NCBI RefSeq assembly: GCF_039536205.1
Contig: NZ_BAAAYL010000001.1
Location: 4,526,001-4,590,000, forward strand
Direction of reading: 5' to 3'
Source of the DNA: Streptomyces sannanensis
GTDB lineage: Bacteria; Actinomycetota; Actinomycetes; Streptomycetales; Streptomycetaceae
DNA: 64,000 nucleotides
A program made the translations under genes and the position numbers. The notes below the pieces were generated by a model. It was not told the origin of the DNA, searched no databases, and was given only the letters and a program-made list of their open reading frames with translations. This document shows, piece by piece, positions 51,111-60,124 of this stretch. Position 1 is the stretch's first letter. The number at the start of each line of letters is the position of its first letter.

Positions 51111-52379
51111 CTAGATGCGGGCGAACTTCTCCGTCTGCTGGGCGAATTCCTGGGCCATGGCGGCGCTGACCGTGGGCTTGGTGTCGCGGATCGTGTCCAG
51201 GTAGTCGTCGGTGGTGGGGGCGGTCCGGGTTCCGGTGTCGAAGGTGCGCTCGAACTGGGCCTGGGAGACGGTTCGCGCCGCATGGGCGATGTCGGCGGGG
51301 GTGAACCCCTCGCTGGCAGACGCAAGAACCGCGCTGTCGGCTCGGGCGCCCGCTCGGGCCAGGTAGCTCTCCCACAGCGCGGTCCTGGCGGTGCGGTCGG
51401 GAGGGCCGATCGGCAGCACGTAGTCGAAGCGGCCGTGTCGCAGGAACGCGGAGTCGAGCGTGGTCACGTTGTTCGTGGCGCAGACGAGCAGCCGTCCGTC
51501 CTGGCTTCGGAACCGGACGATCGCCTTGAGCAGTTCGTTGACGACGCCGACAGCGGTCGCGTCCGCGCCGCCGCGTTCGCCGGCGATCTCCTCGACCTCG
51601 TCGATGAAGACGAGGACGTGGTCGAGCCGGGCGATCTCGTCGAAGCGCCGGTTCAGCCCGGTCGCCAGGCCGTACTCGGCGGCCAGACGGGCGGGGAACA
51701 GTTCGAGGAAGGGCCATCCCAGGCGGCTGGCGATCGCGTGCGCGAACGTGCTCTTGCCGGTCCCGGGCGGGCCGAACAGTATCACCGCCCGTGGCAGTTC
51801 CACTCCGTGCTGGGCGGCCAGTTCGGGATGGGCCAGCGGCAGGACCAGGCGCCGCTCGATGAGCTGCTTCTCCCGTTGCATGCCCGCGACCTTCTGCCAC
51901 AGTCCCCCCGGCGGCAGCTCCGCTCCGAGCGAGGACAGCGTGCCGGCCGACTGCGGAGCCACCGACCCGCGCTTTTCGAAGAAGACCAGCCCGGGGCGGG
52001 CGCCGAAGTCGCAGTTGCGGAGAGCGGCGGCACCGGTCTCGCCCTCGGGCAGGACGGCGTGCACTGCCTGGACGCCAGCGGCGAAAAGCCGTTGCTCAAG
52101 GGCGGTGATCAGGGCACTGCCCAGCCCGCGCTGCCGCCAGCCGGGCGCCATGCAGATGCGCAGGATCCATGCCCGTTCGCCCTCCACCCGGCTCACCGCG
52201 GCGCCGATCAGCACGTCGTCGGCCGTGGCCACCACAGCCGGGTGGCGGGCCTGGAGAGCCGTCACGGCGTCCGAGAGCGGGAACAGCGGCGGCTCCTCGG
52301 TCGTGCCGCTCTCCATGTCGACTCGGATCAGCGCCTCGAGATCGTCCTGGGTGTAGTCCCTGACCCGCCAGCCCGTCAT
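51111..52379 (-). CDS. GNAT acetyltransferase fused to AAA+ ATPase
   Basis: 422 residues. Residues 1-135 form a GNAT domain (WILRICMAPGWRQRGLGSAL acetyl-CoA motif). Residues about 150-400 are an AAA+ module with Walker A GPPGTGKST, Walker B VLVFIDEVEEI, sensor 1 ATNN and arginine-finger region RHGRFDYVLP. The short C-terminal part is helical. Lys (Walker A) and Asp-Glu (Walker B) are intact. ATG 52379 follows CGGAGC. The combination suggests ATP-driven remodelling coupled to acetylation, but substrate and role are unknown. The stop lies 2 bp from the repeat cassette. Confidence 0.82.
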   Translation of the reverse strand: MTGWRVRDYTQDDLEALIRVDMESGTTEEPPLFPLSDAVTALQARHPAVVATADDVLIGAAVSRVEGERAWILRICMAPGWRQRGLGSALITALEQRLFAAGVQAVHAVLPEGETGAAALRNCDFGARPGLVFFEKRGSVAPQSAGTLSSLGAELPPGGLWQKVAGMQREKQLIERRLVLPLAHPELAAQHGVELPRAVILFGPPGTGKSTFAHAIASRLGWPFLELFPARLAAEYGLATGLNRRFDEIARLDHVLVFIDEVEEIAGERGGADATAVGVVNELLKAIVRFRSQDGRLLVCATNNVTTLDSAFLRHGRFDYVLPIGPPDRTARTALWESYLARAGARADSAVLASASEGFTPADIAHAARTVSQAQFERTFDTGTRTAPTTDDYLDTIRDTKPTVSAAMAQEFAQQTEKFARI

Positions 52380-52429
52380 GATCAGCTCCGCGTGTTCGGC
52401 CGTACTCCCATCATGAATGCCCGGAGGAC

Positions 52430-52593
52430 GCGCGCGACAGGCGCCGTCATCACGCTGCGGATCTACGCGCACCTGTGGCCGGGGAGAGGAAGACCGCACC
52501 CGGGCCGTCATGGACGCCGTGCTCGGCGGCCTGCGGACCGGGTGCGGACAGGAAGACCAAGCAACCAAGGAAGTTGCAGGTCAGAGGGCATGA
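52430..52593 (+). pseudogene. C-terminal relic of a tyrosine recombinase (integrase)
   Basis: ITLRIYAHLWPG contains the catalytic Tyr context of Streptomyces integrases. One frame later the expected tail continues (EEDRTRAVMDAVLGGLRTGC) to a stop at 52591-52593, showing a frameshift near 52485. No other part of the integrase remains. It ends 8 bp from the convergent sodN stop. Confidence 0.68.
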
Positions 52594-52600
52594 TCGAAGA

Positions 52601-52996
52601 TCAGGCCTTCTTGGTCTCCCAGAAGATGCGGTCGATCTCGGCGATGAGCTCGAGCGCCTTCTCACCGGTCTTCGGGTCGGTGGAGGCCTTGGCCGCCGAC
52701 AGCGCCTTCAGGGTGTCGTTGACCAACTGGTGCAGCTCCGGGTACTTCTCGAAGTGCGGGGCCTTGAAGTAGTCGCTCCAGAGCACCGAGACGTGGTGCT
52801 TGGCGAGCTCGGCGCGCTGCTCCTTGATGACCGTGGCGCGGGCCTGGAAGTGCGGGTCCTCGTTGGCGGCCATCTTCTCCTGGACGGCCTTGACCGACTC
52901 GGCCTCGATGCGGGCCTGGGCCGGGTCGTACACGCCGCAGGGGAGGTCGCAGTGGGCGCTGACCTTCACCTTGGGGGCAAACAGGCGGGAGAGCAT
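52601..52996 (-). CDS. sodN: Nickel superoxide dismutase
   Basis: 131-residue precursor. A 14-residue leader is cut before His15, exposing the nickel hook HCDLPCGVYDP (His, Cys16 and Cys20 of the precursor become His1, Cys2 and Cys6). Four-helix bundle follows. Disproportionates superoxide in the cytoplasm as a hexamer. Its maturation protease is the divergent neighbour sodX. Start ATG 52996 with GGAAGGACAG before it. Nickel control through Nur is expected, but I could not pick out a Nur box with confidence. Confidence 0.97.
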   Translation of the reverse strand: MLSRLFAPKVKVSAHCDLPCGVYDPAQARIEAESVKAVQEKMAANEDPHFQARATVIKEQRAELAKHHVSVLWSDYFKAPHFEKYPELHQLVNDTLKALSAAKASTDPKTGEKALELIAEIDRIFWETKKA

Positions 52997-53171
52997 GGAG
53001 CTGTCCTTCCTCGTGATCGTCTTCTCAGGTGGGAGATTACTCGGTGAGAGAGCCGATTTCGCGAGTGCCCCCATGGGCTTAGGACGAAAGTCCGGGGCCA
53101 GGATGGGACGAGTGGCCGAACGTACGGCACGGCGACGCACGGGACAGCACGGAACGGACCGGGAGGTGGCG

Positions 53172-53594
53172 ATGACGGATCAGGGACGGGAGCCGAGCGC
53201 TTTGTTCGGGGTCGCCGAGGTGACGGGCGCATCGATGGTGCCGACGCTGCGGCACGGGGACCAGCTGCTGGTGCATTACGGGGCCGCGCTGCGGGCCGGG
53301 GACGTGGCGGTGCTGCGGCACCCGCTGCAGCAGGATCTGCTCATCGTGAAGCGGCTGATGGAGCGGCGCGAGGGCGGCTGGTGGGTACTGGGGGACAACC
53401 CTTACGCCGAGGGGGACAGCAGGGTGTTCGGGACCGTTCCCGACGAGCTGCTGCTGGGGCGGGTGCGGGGGCGGTACCGGCCGCTGCCCGTGAAGGGTCA
53501 GCGGTCGGTGCCTACGGTCATCTCGTGGGCGGTGTCGGCGGTGCGGCCGGTGCTCGCGGACCGTTCGGTCTCGAGGCGCTTGCGGGCGCGGTAG
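53172..53594 (+). CDS. sodX: NiSOD maturation protease (S26 signal-peptidase-like)
   Basis: 140 residues. Signal-peptidase-type Ser21 (TGASMVPTL) and Lys60 (LIVKRL) form the catalytic dyad; WWVLGDNPYAEGDSR is the conserved box. Unlike ordinary signal peptidases it has no N-terminal membrane anchor, consistent with cytoplasmic processing of SodN. GGGAGG at 53161 precedes ATG 53172. Divergent from sodN. Its 3' end overlaps the convergent CGNR gene by 97 bp. Confidence 0.92.
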   Translation: MTDQGREPSALFGVAEVTGASMVPTLRHGDQLLVHYGAALRAGDVAVLRHPLQQDLLIVKRLMERREGGWWVLGDNPYAEGDSRVFGTVPDELLLGRVRGRYRPLPVKGQRSVPTVISWAVSAVRPVLADRSVSRRLRAR

Positions 53595-54127
53595 GCGGCG
53601 ACGTTGGCGCGGGTGGCGCAGCGGTCGGAGCAGTAGCGGCGCGAGCGGTTCGTCGAGGTGTCGAGGTAGGCGTTGCGGCAGGGTGCTGCCTGGCACAGGC
53701 CGAGCCGGTCCACACCGTGTTCGGTGAGGTGGAAGGCGAGTCCCATGGCCGCTATGGCGGCATAGCCGGCGGTGGCGTTGGAGGGGTGCTCGGCGAGGTG
53801 CATGTGCCAGATGGGGCGTCCGTCATCGTCCCGGTAGTCGTGGCCGGCGACCTGCGGGCTGACCGGGAACTCGAGCAGGAGTGAGTTCAGCAGGTCGACG
53901 GCGAGGGTCTCGTCCCCGCCGTCGGCGGCTTCGAACACCGCCCGAAGACGGGTCCGTACGTTCCGGAAGCGGGTGACGTCCGCGTCCGTGGCGCGGCGCG
54001 CGGCCTGGGAGGAGGCGCCGAAGAGGGCGCGGACCGCCTCGACGGAGGTGAGGGAGTCCTTGCCCCGGGTCGGCTCCTCGCTGTTGACCAGACGCACTGC
54101 ATAGTCCGAGTAATGGGCCAGTTCCAC
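53498..54127 (-). CDS. CGNR zinc-finger protein (ABATE-like domain)
   Basis: 209 residues. N-terminal ABATE-type domain (SDYAVRLVNSEE... to about 150), then a C-terminal zinc finger with CQAAPCRNAYLD and RRYCSDRCATRANVAAYR. This is the usual layout of putative stress-related transcription factors in actinobacteria. GTG 54127 is within the first bases after the divergent methyltransferase leader. The C-terminal about 30 residues overlap sodX on the other strand. Confidence 0.88.
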   Translation of the reverse strand: MELAHYSDYAVRLVNSEEPTRGKDSLTSVEAVRALFGASSQAARRATDADVTRFRNVRTRLRAVFEAADGGDETLAVDLLNSLLLEFPVSPQVAGHDYRDDDGRPIWHMHLAEHPSNATAGYAAIAAMGLAFHLTEHGVDRLGLCQAAPCRNAYLDTSTNRSRRYCSDRCATRANVAAYRARKRLETERSASTGRTADTAHEMTVGTDR

Positions 54128-54214
54128 TTGCAGTCCTTACGTGAGGAGAGCTAGGGTCACAGCTGTCGGAGTAACAGCCGACTTGCTTTCCAGGGTATTA
54201 CGGAGGGGTGCGAG

Positions 54215-54976
54215 ATGGCGGAGACAACGGTAAGCACCGACTGGCAGGCCTGGCAGCAGAGCTGGGACCGGCAGCAGGAGTGGTACATGCCCGACCGCGA
54301 GGAGCGGTTCCGGGTGATGCTCGACATGGTCGAGTCCTTCGTCGGCCCCGAGCCGAGGGTCCTCGACCTCGCGTGCGGTACGGGAAGTATCACGGACCGG
54401 CTGCTCCGCCGGTTCCCGAAGGCGACGAGCACCGGAGTCGACCTGGACCCGGCCCTGCTGGCCATCGCCGAGGGCACCTTCGAAGGTGACGACCGGGTCA
54501 GCTTCGTCACGGCGGATCTGAAGGACCCGGAGTGGGCCTCGAAGCTGCCGTACGGCTCGTACGACGCCGTACTCACCGCCACCGCGCTGCACTGGCTGCG
54601 TAATGAGCCGCTCGCGGTCCTCTACGGCCAGGTGGCGGGCCTGGTCCGGGACGGCGGCGTCTTCATGAACGCCGACCATATGAAGGACGAGGGCACCCCC
54701 CGGATCAACGCGGCCGAGCGTGCCCACCGGCACGCCGGCAGGGACCGGGCCAAGGCCGCGGGCGCGCTCGACTGGGCCGAGTGGTGGCAGCTGGCCGCGA
54801 AGGACCCGGTGCTGGCGGAGCCCACGGCCAGGCGCTTCGAGATCTACGGTGAGCACGCGGACGGCGAGACCCCGTCCGCGGACTGGCACGCGCGGACCCT
54901 TCGCGAGGCGGGCTTCGACGAGGCGCGCACGGTGTGGCGCTCGCCCTCGGACGCGCTGGTGCTGGCGGTCAAGTAA
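54215..54976 (+). CDS. Class I SAM-dependent methyltransferase
   Basis: 253 residues. SAM motif I VLDLACGTGSITDRLL (about residue 48), acidic residue in GVDLDPALL, motif IV DAVLTATALHWL. Small-molecule type by size; substrate unknown. ATG 54215 follows GGAGGGG. Monocistronic, with its own terminator. Confidence 0.88.
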   Translation: MAETTVSTDWQAWQQSWDRQQEWYMPDREERFRVMLDMVESFVGPEPRVLDLACGTGSITDRLLRRFPKATSTGVDLDPALLAIAEGTFEGDDRVSFVTADLKDPEWASKLPYGSYDAVLTATALHWLRNEPLAVLYGQVAGLVRDGGVFMNADHMKDEGTPRINAAERAHRHAGRDRAKAAGALDWAEWWQLAAKDPVLAEPTARRFEIYGEHADGETPSADWHARTLREAGFDEARTVWRSPSDALVLAVK

Positions 54977-54988
54977 CCCGCCCTCCGC

Positions 54989-55020
54989 GAAGCGGCACGG
55001 AACTTGCCTTCCGTGCCGCT
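54989..55020 (+). terminator. Terminator of the methyltransferase gene
   Basis: AAGCGGCACGGAA / TTCCGTGCCGCTT with CTTGCC loop, followed by TTG. Confidence 0.9.
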
Positions 55021-55141
55021 TTTGCGTGCGCTGCAACCTCCGGGGCGGCCCACCGTAGCCGCCGCTCGGCCGGGACCAGCTGCGCGAGCCGGCCCTGCGG
55101 TCGGAGCTGCTGCCCCGGACCCAGAAAAAGCCGCGGAGTGC

Positions 55142-55182
55142 GCGAAGGGGCGGTACGGGCCGAGATGGCCCGTACCGCCCCT
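55142..55182 (-). terminator. Terminator of the amino-acid ABC operon
   Basis: 18-bp perfect stem GAAGGGGCGGTACGGGCC / GGCCCGTACCGCCCCTTC, GAGAT loop, 12 bp past the operon's last stop. Confidence 0.93.
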
Positions 55183-55193
55183 TCGTCATGCCC

Positions 55194-55955
55194 TCAGAGG
55201 ACCTTCGACAGGAACGCCTTCGTGCGGTCGTGCTGCGGGTTCGTCAGAACGTCACGCGGGTGGCCGGACTCGACCACCACGCCGCCGTCCATGAAGACCA
55301 GCGAGTCGCCGACCTCACGGGCGAAGCCCATCTCGTGGGTGACCACGACCATCGTCATGCCGTCCTCCGCGAGGTCGCGCATGACGTCGAGGACGTCACC
55401 GACGAGCTCCGGGTCGAGCGCCGAGGTCGGCTCGTCGAACAGCATCAGCTTCGGCTGCATCGCGAGCGCACGGGCGATCGCGACGCGCTGCTGCTGGCCG
55501 CCGGAGAGCTGGGACGGGTAGTTCCCGGCCTTGTCGCCCAGGCCGACCCGGTCGAGCAGCTTCAGCGCCCGCTCTCGGGCAACGGCCTTGGTCTCGCCCT
55601 TCACCTGCATCGGGGCTTCCATGACGTTCGCGAGGGCCGTCATGTGCGGGAAGAGGTTGAAGCGCTGGAAGACCATGCCGATGTCCCGGCGCTTCAGGGC
55701 GACCTCGCTGTCCTTGAGCTCGTAGAGCTTGTCGCCCTTCTGGCGGTACCCGACCAGCTCGCCGTCGACGTAGAGCCGACCGCCGTTGATCTTCTCCAGG
55801 TGGTTGATGCACCGGAGGAAGGTGGACTTGCCGGAACCGGACGGGCCGATCAGGCAGAACACCTCTCCGTTGTTCACCTCGAGGTCGATGCCCTTGAGGA
55901 TGTGGGCTGCGCCGTAGGACTTGTGGACGCCTTCGGCCTTCACCATCGGGGTCAT
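55194..55955 (-). CDS. Polar amino-acid ABC transporter, ATP-binding subunit
   Basis: 253 residues. Walker [10 protein letters not shown], signature LSGGQQQR, Walker [15 protein letters not shown] and H-loop VVTHEMGFA, as in GlnQ/GluA proteins. Powers import of a polar amino acid, probably glutamine or glutamate. ATG 55955 overlaps the permease stop by 4 bp and follows GGAGGTG. Last gene of a three-gene operon (binding protein, permease, ATPase). Confidence 0.94.
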   Translation of the reverse strand: MTPMVKAEGVHKSYGAAHILKGIDLEVNNGEVFCLIGPSGSGKSTFLRCINHLEKINGGRLYVDGELVGYRQKGDKLYELKDSEVALKRRDIGMVFQRFNLFPHMTALANVMEAPMQVKGETKAVARERALKLLDRVGLGDKAGNYPSQLSGGQQQRVAIARALAMQPKLMLFDEPTSALDPELVGDVLDVMRDLAEDGMTMVVVTHEMGFAREVGDSLVFMDGGVVVESGHPRDVLTNPQHDRTKAFLSKVL

Positions 55956-56875
55956 CGGGCCACCTCCGGGCGACGGAACGTACCGAGGGTCGACGTGACT
56001 TTCTGCCAGGGTGTGGGCGGCAGGCTGCGGGTCGAGCCGCGTGCGTAGTAACGCTCCAGGTAGTACTGGCCGACGCTGAGGACCGAGGTCAGGATCAGGT
56101 ACCAGGCGGCCGCGAGGAACAGCATCTCCACCGGGGAACCCGAGGTCTGGCCGATGTCCTGGGCGTAGCGGAGCAGTTCGTAGTACTGCACCGCGGAGAC
56201 AAGGGAGGTCGTCTTCAGCATATTGATGACCTCGTTGCCCGTGGGCGGCACGATCACGCGCATCGCCTGCGGGATCACGATGCGGCGCAGGGTCTTGCCG
56301 TGGCTCATGCCGAGGGCGTGGGCGGCCTCGGTCTGACCCTCGTCGACGGCCAGCAGGCCGGCCCGGCAGATCTCGGCCATGTAGGCGGCCTCGTTGAGGC
56401 CGAGTCCGAGCAGCGCCGTCAGGAACGGCGTCATGAAGTCGGACCACTCGTCCTTGTAGATCGGACCGAGGTTGATGTACTCGAAGACCAGGCCGAGGTT
56501 GAACCAGACGAACAACTGGACGAGGACCGGGGTACCGCGGAAGAACCAGATGTAGAACCAGGCGATCGACGAGGTCACCGGGTTCTTCGACAGACGCATC
56601 ACCGCGAGGACGACGCCGCCGGCCACACCGATGGCCATGGACAGCAGGGTGAGCAGGAGGGTCTGGCCCACACCGTCGAGGATGCGCTTGTCGAAGAAGT
56701 AATCGGGGACCGCACCCCAGTTGATCTTGCCCCCCGCGAAGGCGGAGACGATCGCGGCGAACAGGGCGATGGCGACGAGCGCCGCGACATAGCGCCCGTA
56801 GTGCCGGACCGGGATGGCCCTTATGCTCTCCGGCGCGGCAGGTGACGGCCTGTCCGTCTTCTTGATGTCAGTCAC
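55952..56875 (-). CDS. Polar amino-acid ABC transporter, permease
   Basis: 307 residues, His/Glu/Gln/Arg/opine-type permease. A hydrophilic N-terminus is followed by a lone TM ([18 protein letters not shown]) and a five-helix core with the EAA loop [21 protein letters not shown]. There is one permease gene only, so the transporter is probably a homodimer in the membrane. GTG 56875 is 27 bp after the binding-protein stop. Confidence 0.93.
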   Translation of the reverse strand: MTDIKKTDRPSPAAPESIRAIPVRHYGRYVAALVAIALFAAIVSAFAGGKINWGAVPDYFFDKRILDGVGQTLLLTLLSMAIGVAGGVVLAVMRLSKNPVTSSIAWFYIWFFRGTPVLVQLFVWFNLGLVFEYINLGPIYKDEWSDFMTPFLTALLGLGLNEAAYMAEICRAGLLAVDEGQTEAAHALGMSHGKTLRRIVIPQAMRVIVPPTGNEVINMLKTTSLVSAVQYYELLRYAQDIGQTSGSPVEMLFLAAAWYLILTSVLSVGQYYLERYYARGSTRSLPPTPWQKVTSTLGTFRRPEVAR

Positions 56876-56902
56876 AGTGGTGCCTTTCGGAGACCGGCTG
56901 GA

Positions 56903-57874
56903 TCAGGAGCCGCCGTTGATCTTGGCCTCGGTCACGGCACCGGCCGGGACACCCCACTTGTCGAGGATCTTCTTGTACTCGCCGTTCTTGACGATCGCGT
57001 CGAGAGCGGCCTGCAGCGCGTCGCGCAGCTGGGTGTTGGACTTGGCGACGGCGATGCCGTACGGAGCGGCGTCGACCTGCTCGCCGACCAGCTGGAAGTC
57101 CTTGCCGCCGCCGGAGGTCTGCACGGCGTACGCGGCGACCGGGAAGTCCGAGGAGCCGGCGTCGGCGCCACCGGAGCGCAGCCGGGTCTGGGCCTGCTGG
57201 TCGGTGTCGAAGGCCTCGATGGAGATCTTGCCCTTCTTGGCCTTCTGGCACTTGGCGTCCTCGGCCTTGGCGAGGTCGTGCGAGACGGTGCCGCGCTGGA
57301 CGACGATCTTCTTGCCGCACAGGTCGGCCCAGGTGGTGATGCCCTTGTCGTCACCCTTCCTGGTGTAGATCGACACACCGGCGGTGAAGTAGTCGACGAA
57401 GTCGACGCCCTCGCCGACCTTCTTGCCGGTCGCGGAGTCGACACCCTCCTGGCGGTCCTTGGTGTCCGTCATGGCGGACATGGCCATGTCGTACCGCTTG
57501 GAACGCAGACCGGTGATCAGGGTGTCGAAGGTGCCGTTCTGGAACTCGAACTTCACCCCCAGCTCCTTGCCGAGCGCGTCCGCGATGTCCGGGTCGATGC
57601 CGACGGTCTTGCCGGAGCCGTCCTTGAACTCGACGGGGGCGTAGGCGATGTCGGAGCCGACCTTGATGACGCCCGAGTCCTGGATCGACTTCGGCAGCTT
57701 GGCGAAGAGGGGTGCCTTGGAGGCCGCTGCCGACTCGCCGCCGGTCTTCTTGGAGCCTTCCTCGGTCTGGTTGCCGCAGGCGGTCAGCAGTACGGCGCCG
57801 GCGACCGCGAGGGCGCCGACCGCAGCAAGTCGGGACTTGGCGGCGGTCGAGCGGCGGGTGGTGCTTGCGGTCAT
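56903..57874 (-). CDS. Amino-acid ABC transporter, substrate-binding lipoprotein
   Basis: 323 residues. Lipobox LTAC (about residue 33). SBP_bac_3 domain: VIKVGSDIAYAPVEF, DPDIADALGKELGVKFEF, LRSKRYDMAMSAMTDTKDRQ. First gene of the operon, on the outer membrane face. ATG 57874 has GGAGGAACC upstream. The ligand is a polar amino acid by family; the exact one is unclear. Confidence 0.93.
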   Translation of the reverse strand: MTASTTRRSTAAKSRLAAVGALAVAGAVLLTACGNQTEEGSKKTGGESAAASKAPLFAKLPKSIQDSGVIKVGSDIAYAPVEFKDGSGKTVGIDPDIADALGKELGVKFEFQNGTFDTLITGLRSKRYDMAMSAMTDTKDRQEGVDSATGKKVGEGVDFVDYFTAGVSIYTRKGDDKGITTWADLCGKKIVVQRGTVSHDLAKAEDAKCQKAKKGKISIEAFDTDQQAQTRLRSGGADAGSSDFPVAAYAVQTSGGGKDFQLVGEQVDAAPYGIAVAKSNTQLRDALQAALDAIVKNGEYKKILDKWGVPAGAVTEAKINGGS

Positions 57875-58394
57875 GGTGTGGTTCCTCCGGCGGATGGGGG
57901 AGACAGAGCGGATGGGGGAGACAGAGGGGATTCGGTACGCACCTTCGGGTGCCGTGACCGTGTGCGAGTACCGGCATCTTGCCATTCGGACCCCGGCAAG
58001 CAGACTGCCTCGCATGTCAAAATCGGATAACGGGTGATCCTCGAACCCCGACATGCCGGTACATCAGGGCCACATCGAGGCCGGATCTATTGCGGAGTAG
58101 CGGTCGCTCCGCCGCAAAATCTTCGGCACGTCTCGCCATGTGGACGGATTTCGTTTCCCGTACCGCAGTTGTCCAGTTCATTCGGCTATGAGTCATGTCA
58201 CGGCCGCTGGATGGACTCGCTGATGACACCGTCCGTCAGGTAAGAAAGACCCTTACACCCCTCATCAGGGGCTCAGGGTGCGCGTGCGGCGCACCCGCGC
58301 GTACGTGCCTCCAATCGCGGGCGCGGACGCGGCCCGCCCACCCCTCACCGGGAGTGGTTACCCTCAACTGTTCAAGACTTAAGGGGTCAACAAA
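57875..58394. other. Divergent promoter region between the ABC operon and malic enzyme
   Basis: 520 bp without a gene. It contains a perfect 2 x 18-bp tandem repeat CGGATGGGGGAGACAGAG (57891-57926) in the ABC leader. The composition around 57985-58190 is less G-rich than elsewhere. No operator was recognised. Confidence 0.55.
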
Positions 58395-59609
58395 GTGGCA
58401 GCGGAGATCGTCAATCCTCACAGCGACAGCAATACGGGCGAAGAGGCTCCGGGTGAGCCCTTCGATCCGGCTTTCGCGCTCCACCGCGGCGGCAAGATGG
58501 CCGTCCAGGCGACCGTCCCGGTCCGTAACAAGGACGACCTGTCCCTCGCCTACACGCCGGGCGTCGCCAAGGTGTGCAGCGCGATCGCCGAGCGGCCCGA
58601 ACTCGTCAACGACTACACGTGGAAGTCGAACGTCGTCGCCGTCGTCACCGACGGCACGGCCGTTCTCGGGCTCGGCGACATCGGCCCGGAAGCCTCCCTC
58701 CCCGTGATGGAGGGCAAGGCGATTCTGTTCAAGCAGTTCGGCGGAGTGGACGCGGTGCCGATCGCGCTCGCCACGACCGACGCGGACGAGATCGTGGAGA
58801 CCGTCGTCCGCCTCGCTCCCTCGTTCGGCGGAGTGAACCTCGAGGACATCTCGGCCCCGCGCTGCTTCGAGATCGAGCGCAAGCTCCAGGAGCGCCTCGA
58901 CATCCCGGTCTTCCACGACGACCAGCACGGCACCGCCATCGTCACTCTCGCGGCGCTCCGTAACGCCGCGAAGCTGACCGGGCGCACCCTGGGCGAGCTG
59001 CGCGCCGTCATCTCCGGTGCGGGCGCCGCCGGTGTGGCCATCGCCAAGTTCCTGCTGGAGGCCGGCCTCGGCGATGTCGCGGTCGCCGACCGCAAGGGCA
59101 TCGTCAGCCGCGACCGCGACGACCTCACGGACGTCAAGCGCGAGCTGGCCGAGATCACGAACAAGGCGGGAATCAGCGGCACCCTGGAGTCCGCCCTGGC
59201 CGGCGCCGACGTCTTCATCGGCGTCTCCGGCGGTACGGTCGCCGAGGAGGCCGTCGCCTCCATGGCCCCGAACGCGTTCGTGTTCGCCATGGCCAACCCG
59301 AACCCGGAGGTCCACCCCGACATCGCGCACAAGTACGCGGCGGTCGTGGCCACGGGTCGTAGCGACTTCCCGAACCAGATCAACAACGTCCTCGCATTCC
59401 CCGGCATCTTCGCGGGCGCACTCCAGGTGCGCGCCACCCGGATCACCGAGGGCATGAAGATCGCTGCGGCGACCGCGCTGGCCGATGTCGTCGGCGACGA
59501 GCTCGCCGCCGACAAGGTGATCCCCTCGCCGTTCGACGAGCGGGTCGCCCCCGCGGTGACGGCGGCGGTCGCCGCGGCGGCCCGTGCGGAGGGCGTCGCC
59601 CGGGCATAG
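58395..59609 (+). CDS. NAD(P)-dependent malic enzyme
   Basis: 404 residues, short bacterial type. SLAYTPGVAKVCSAIAE and YTWKSNVVAVVTDGTAVLGL bind malate; FHDDQHGTAIV supplies metal ligands; ISGAGAAGVAIAKFLL is the nucleotide-binding loop. Decarboxylates malate to pyruvate. GTG 58395 follows AAGGGG. Monocistronic, with a strong terminator. Cofactor preference cannot be read reliably from sequence. Confidence 0.95.
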   Translation: MAAEIVNPHSDSNTGEEAPGEPFDPAFALHRGGKMAVQATVPVRNKDDLSLAYTPGVAKVCSAIAERPELVNDYTWKSNVVAVVTDGTAVLGLGDIGPEASLPVMEGKAILFKQFGGVDAVPIALATTDADEIVETVVRLAPSFGGVNLEDISAPRCFEIERKLQERLDIPVFHDDQHGTAIVTLAALRNAAKLTGRTLGELRAVISGAGAAGVAIAKFLLEAGLGDVAVADRKGIVSRDRDDLTDVKRELAEITNKAGISGTLESALAGADVFIGVSGGTVAEEAVASMAPNAFVFAMANPNPEVHPDIAHKYAAVVATGRSDFPNQINNVLAFPGIFAGALQVRATRITEGMKIAAATALADVVGDELAADKVIPSPFDERVAPAVTAAVAAAARAEGVARA

Positions 59610-59623
59610 CGTTCTCCGCAGTA

Positions 59624-59663
59624 CGGGCCGGGCCGTCCCCCACGTGGGGGACGGCCCGGCCCG
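59624..59663 (+). terminator. Terminator of the malic enzyme gene
   Basis: CGGGCCGGGCCGTCCCCCAC is followed directly by its reverse complement: a perfect 40-bp palindrome. Confidence 0.92.
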
Positions 59664-59799
59664 TTCGCGTTGCGAGGGTGCTCCCCGTTCCGCCCTTGCC
59701 GGGGACTGAGGACACACCCCGAGCCCCCCGGGGGACGGCGAGGGACCGCAGAGCGGGGTCCCCGCCCCGAGAGGGCCGGCACCGCGGCCGCCCTGCCGC

Positions 59800-60000
59800 G
59801 GTGGGTGGTGGCCTTGAGCCTGTCCGGACACTCCGGCCCGCCCCGCGGTGGGCGGTGGCCTTCAGCCTGTCCGGCGTTCGAGGACGGGCACGCCCCCAGC
59901 TACCTCCCCCAGCTACCGTTGGGGGTGCCCCCAGGGGTGCCCCCAGGAGTGCTGCCCCCAGGGGTGCCCCCAGGGGGCCCCCAGGGGTGCTGCCCCCAGG
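59800..60000. repeat. Composite dispersed repeat upstream of the oxidoreductase
   Basis: Two GCCTGTCCGG elements (near 59817 and 59866), GTTCGAGGACGGGC, then the CCCCCAGCTACC hairpin core and several GTGCCCCCAGGGG units with variable spacers (59893-60000). The 460 bp from the terminator to 60124 contain no gene. Confidence 0.85.
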
Positions 60001-60124
60001 TCCGCCTCGCGATGGGCGTCGACACCGGGGTCGCCCCCCCCGCCGCACCGCGCGGCGGATTGCGGGACGTGTCACACCCGGGGACGGTTCCGTCGCGTCC
60101 CGTGTCCGTCCTATCTTCATGGTC

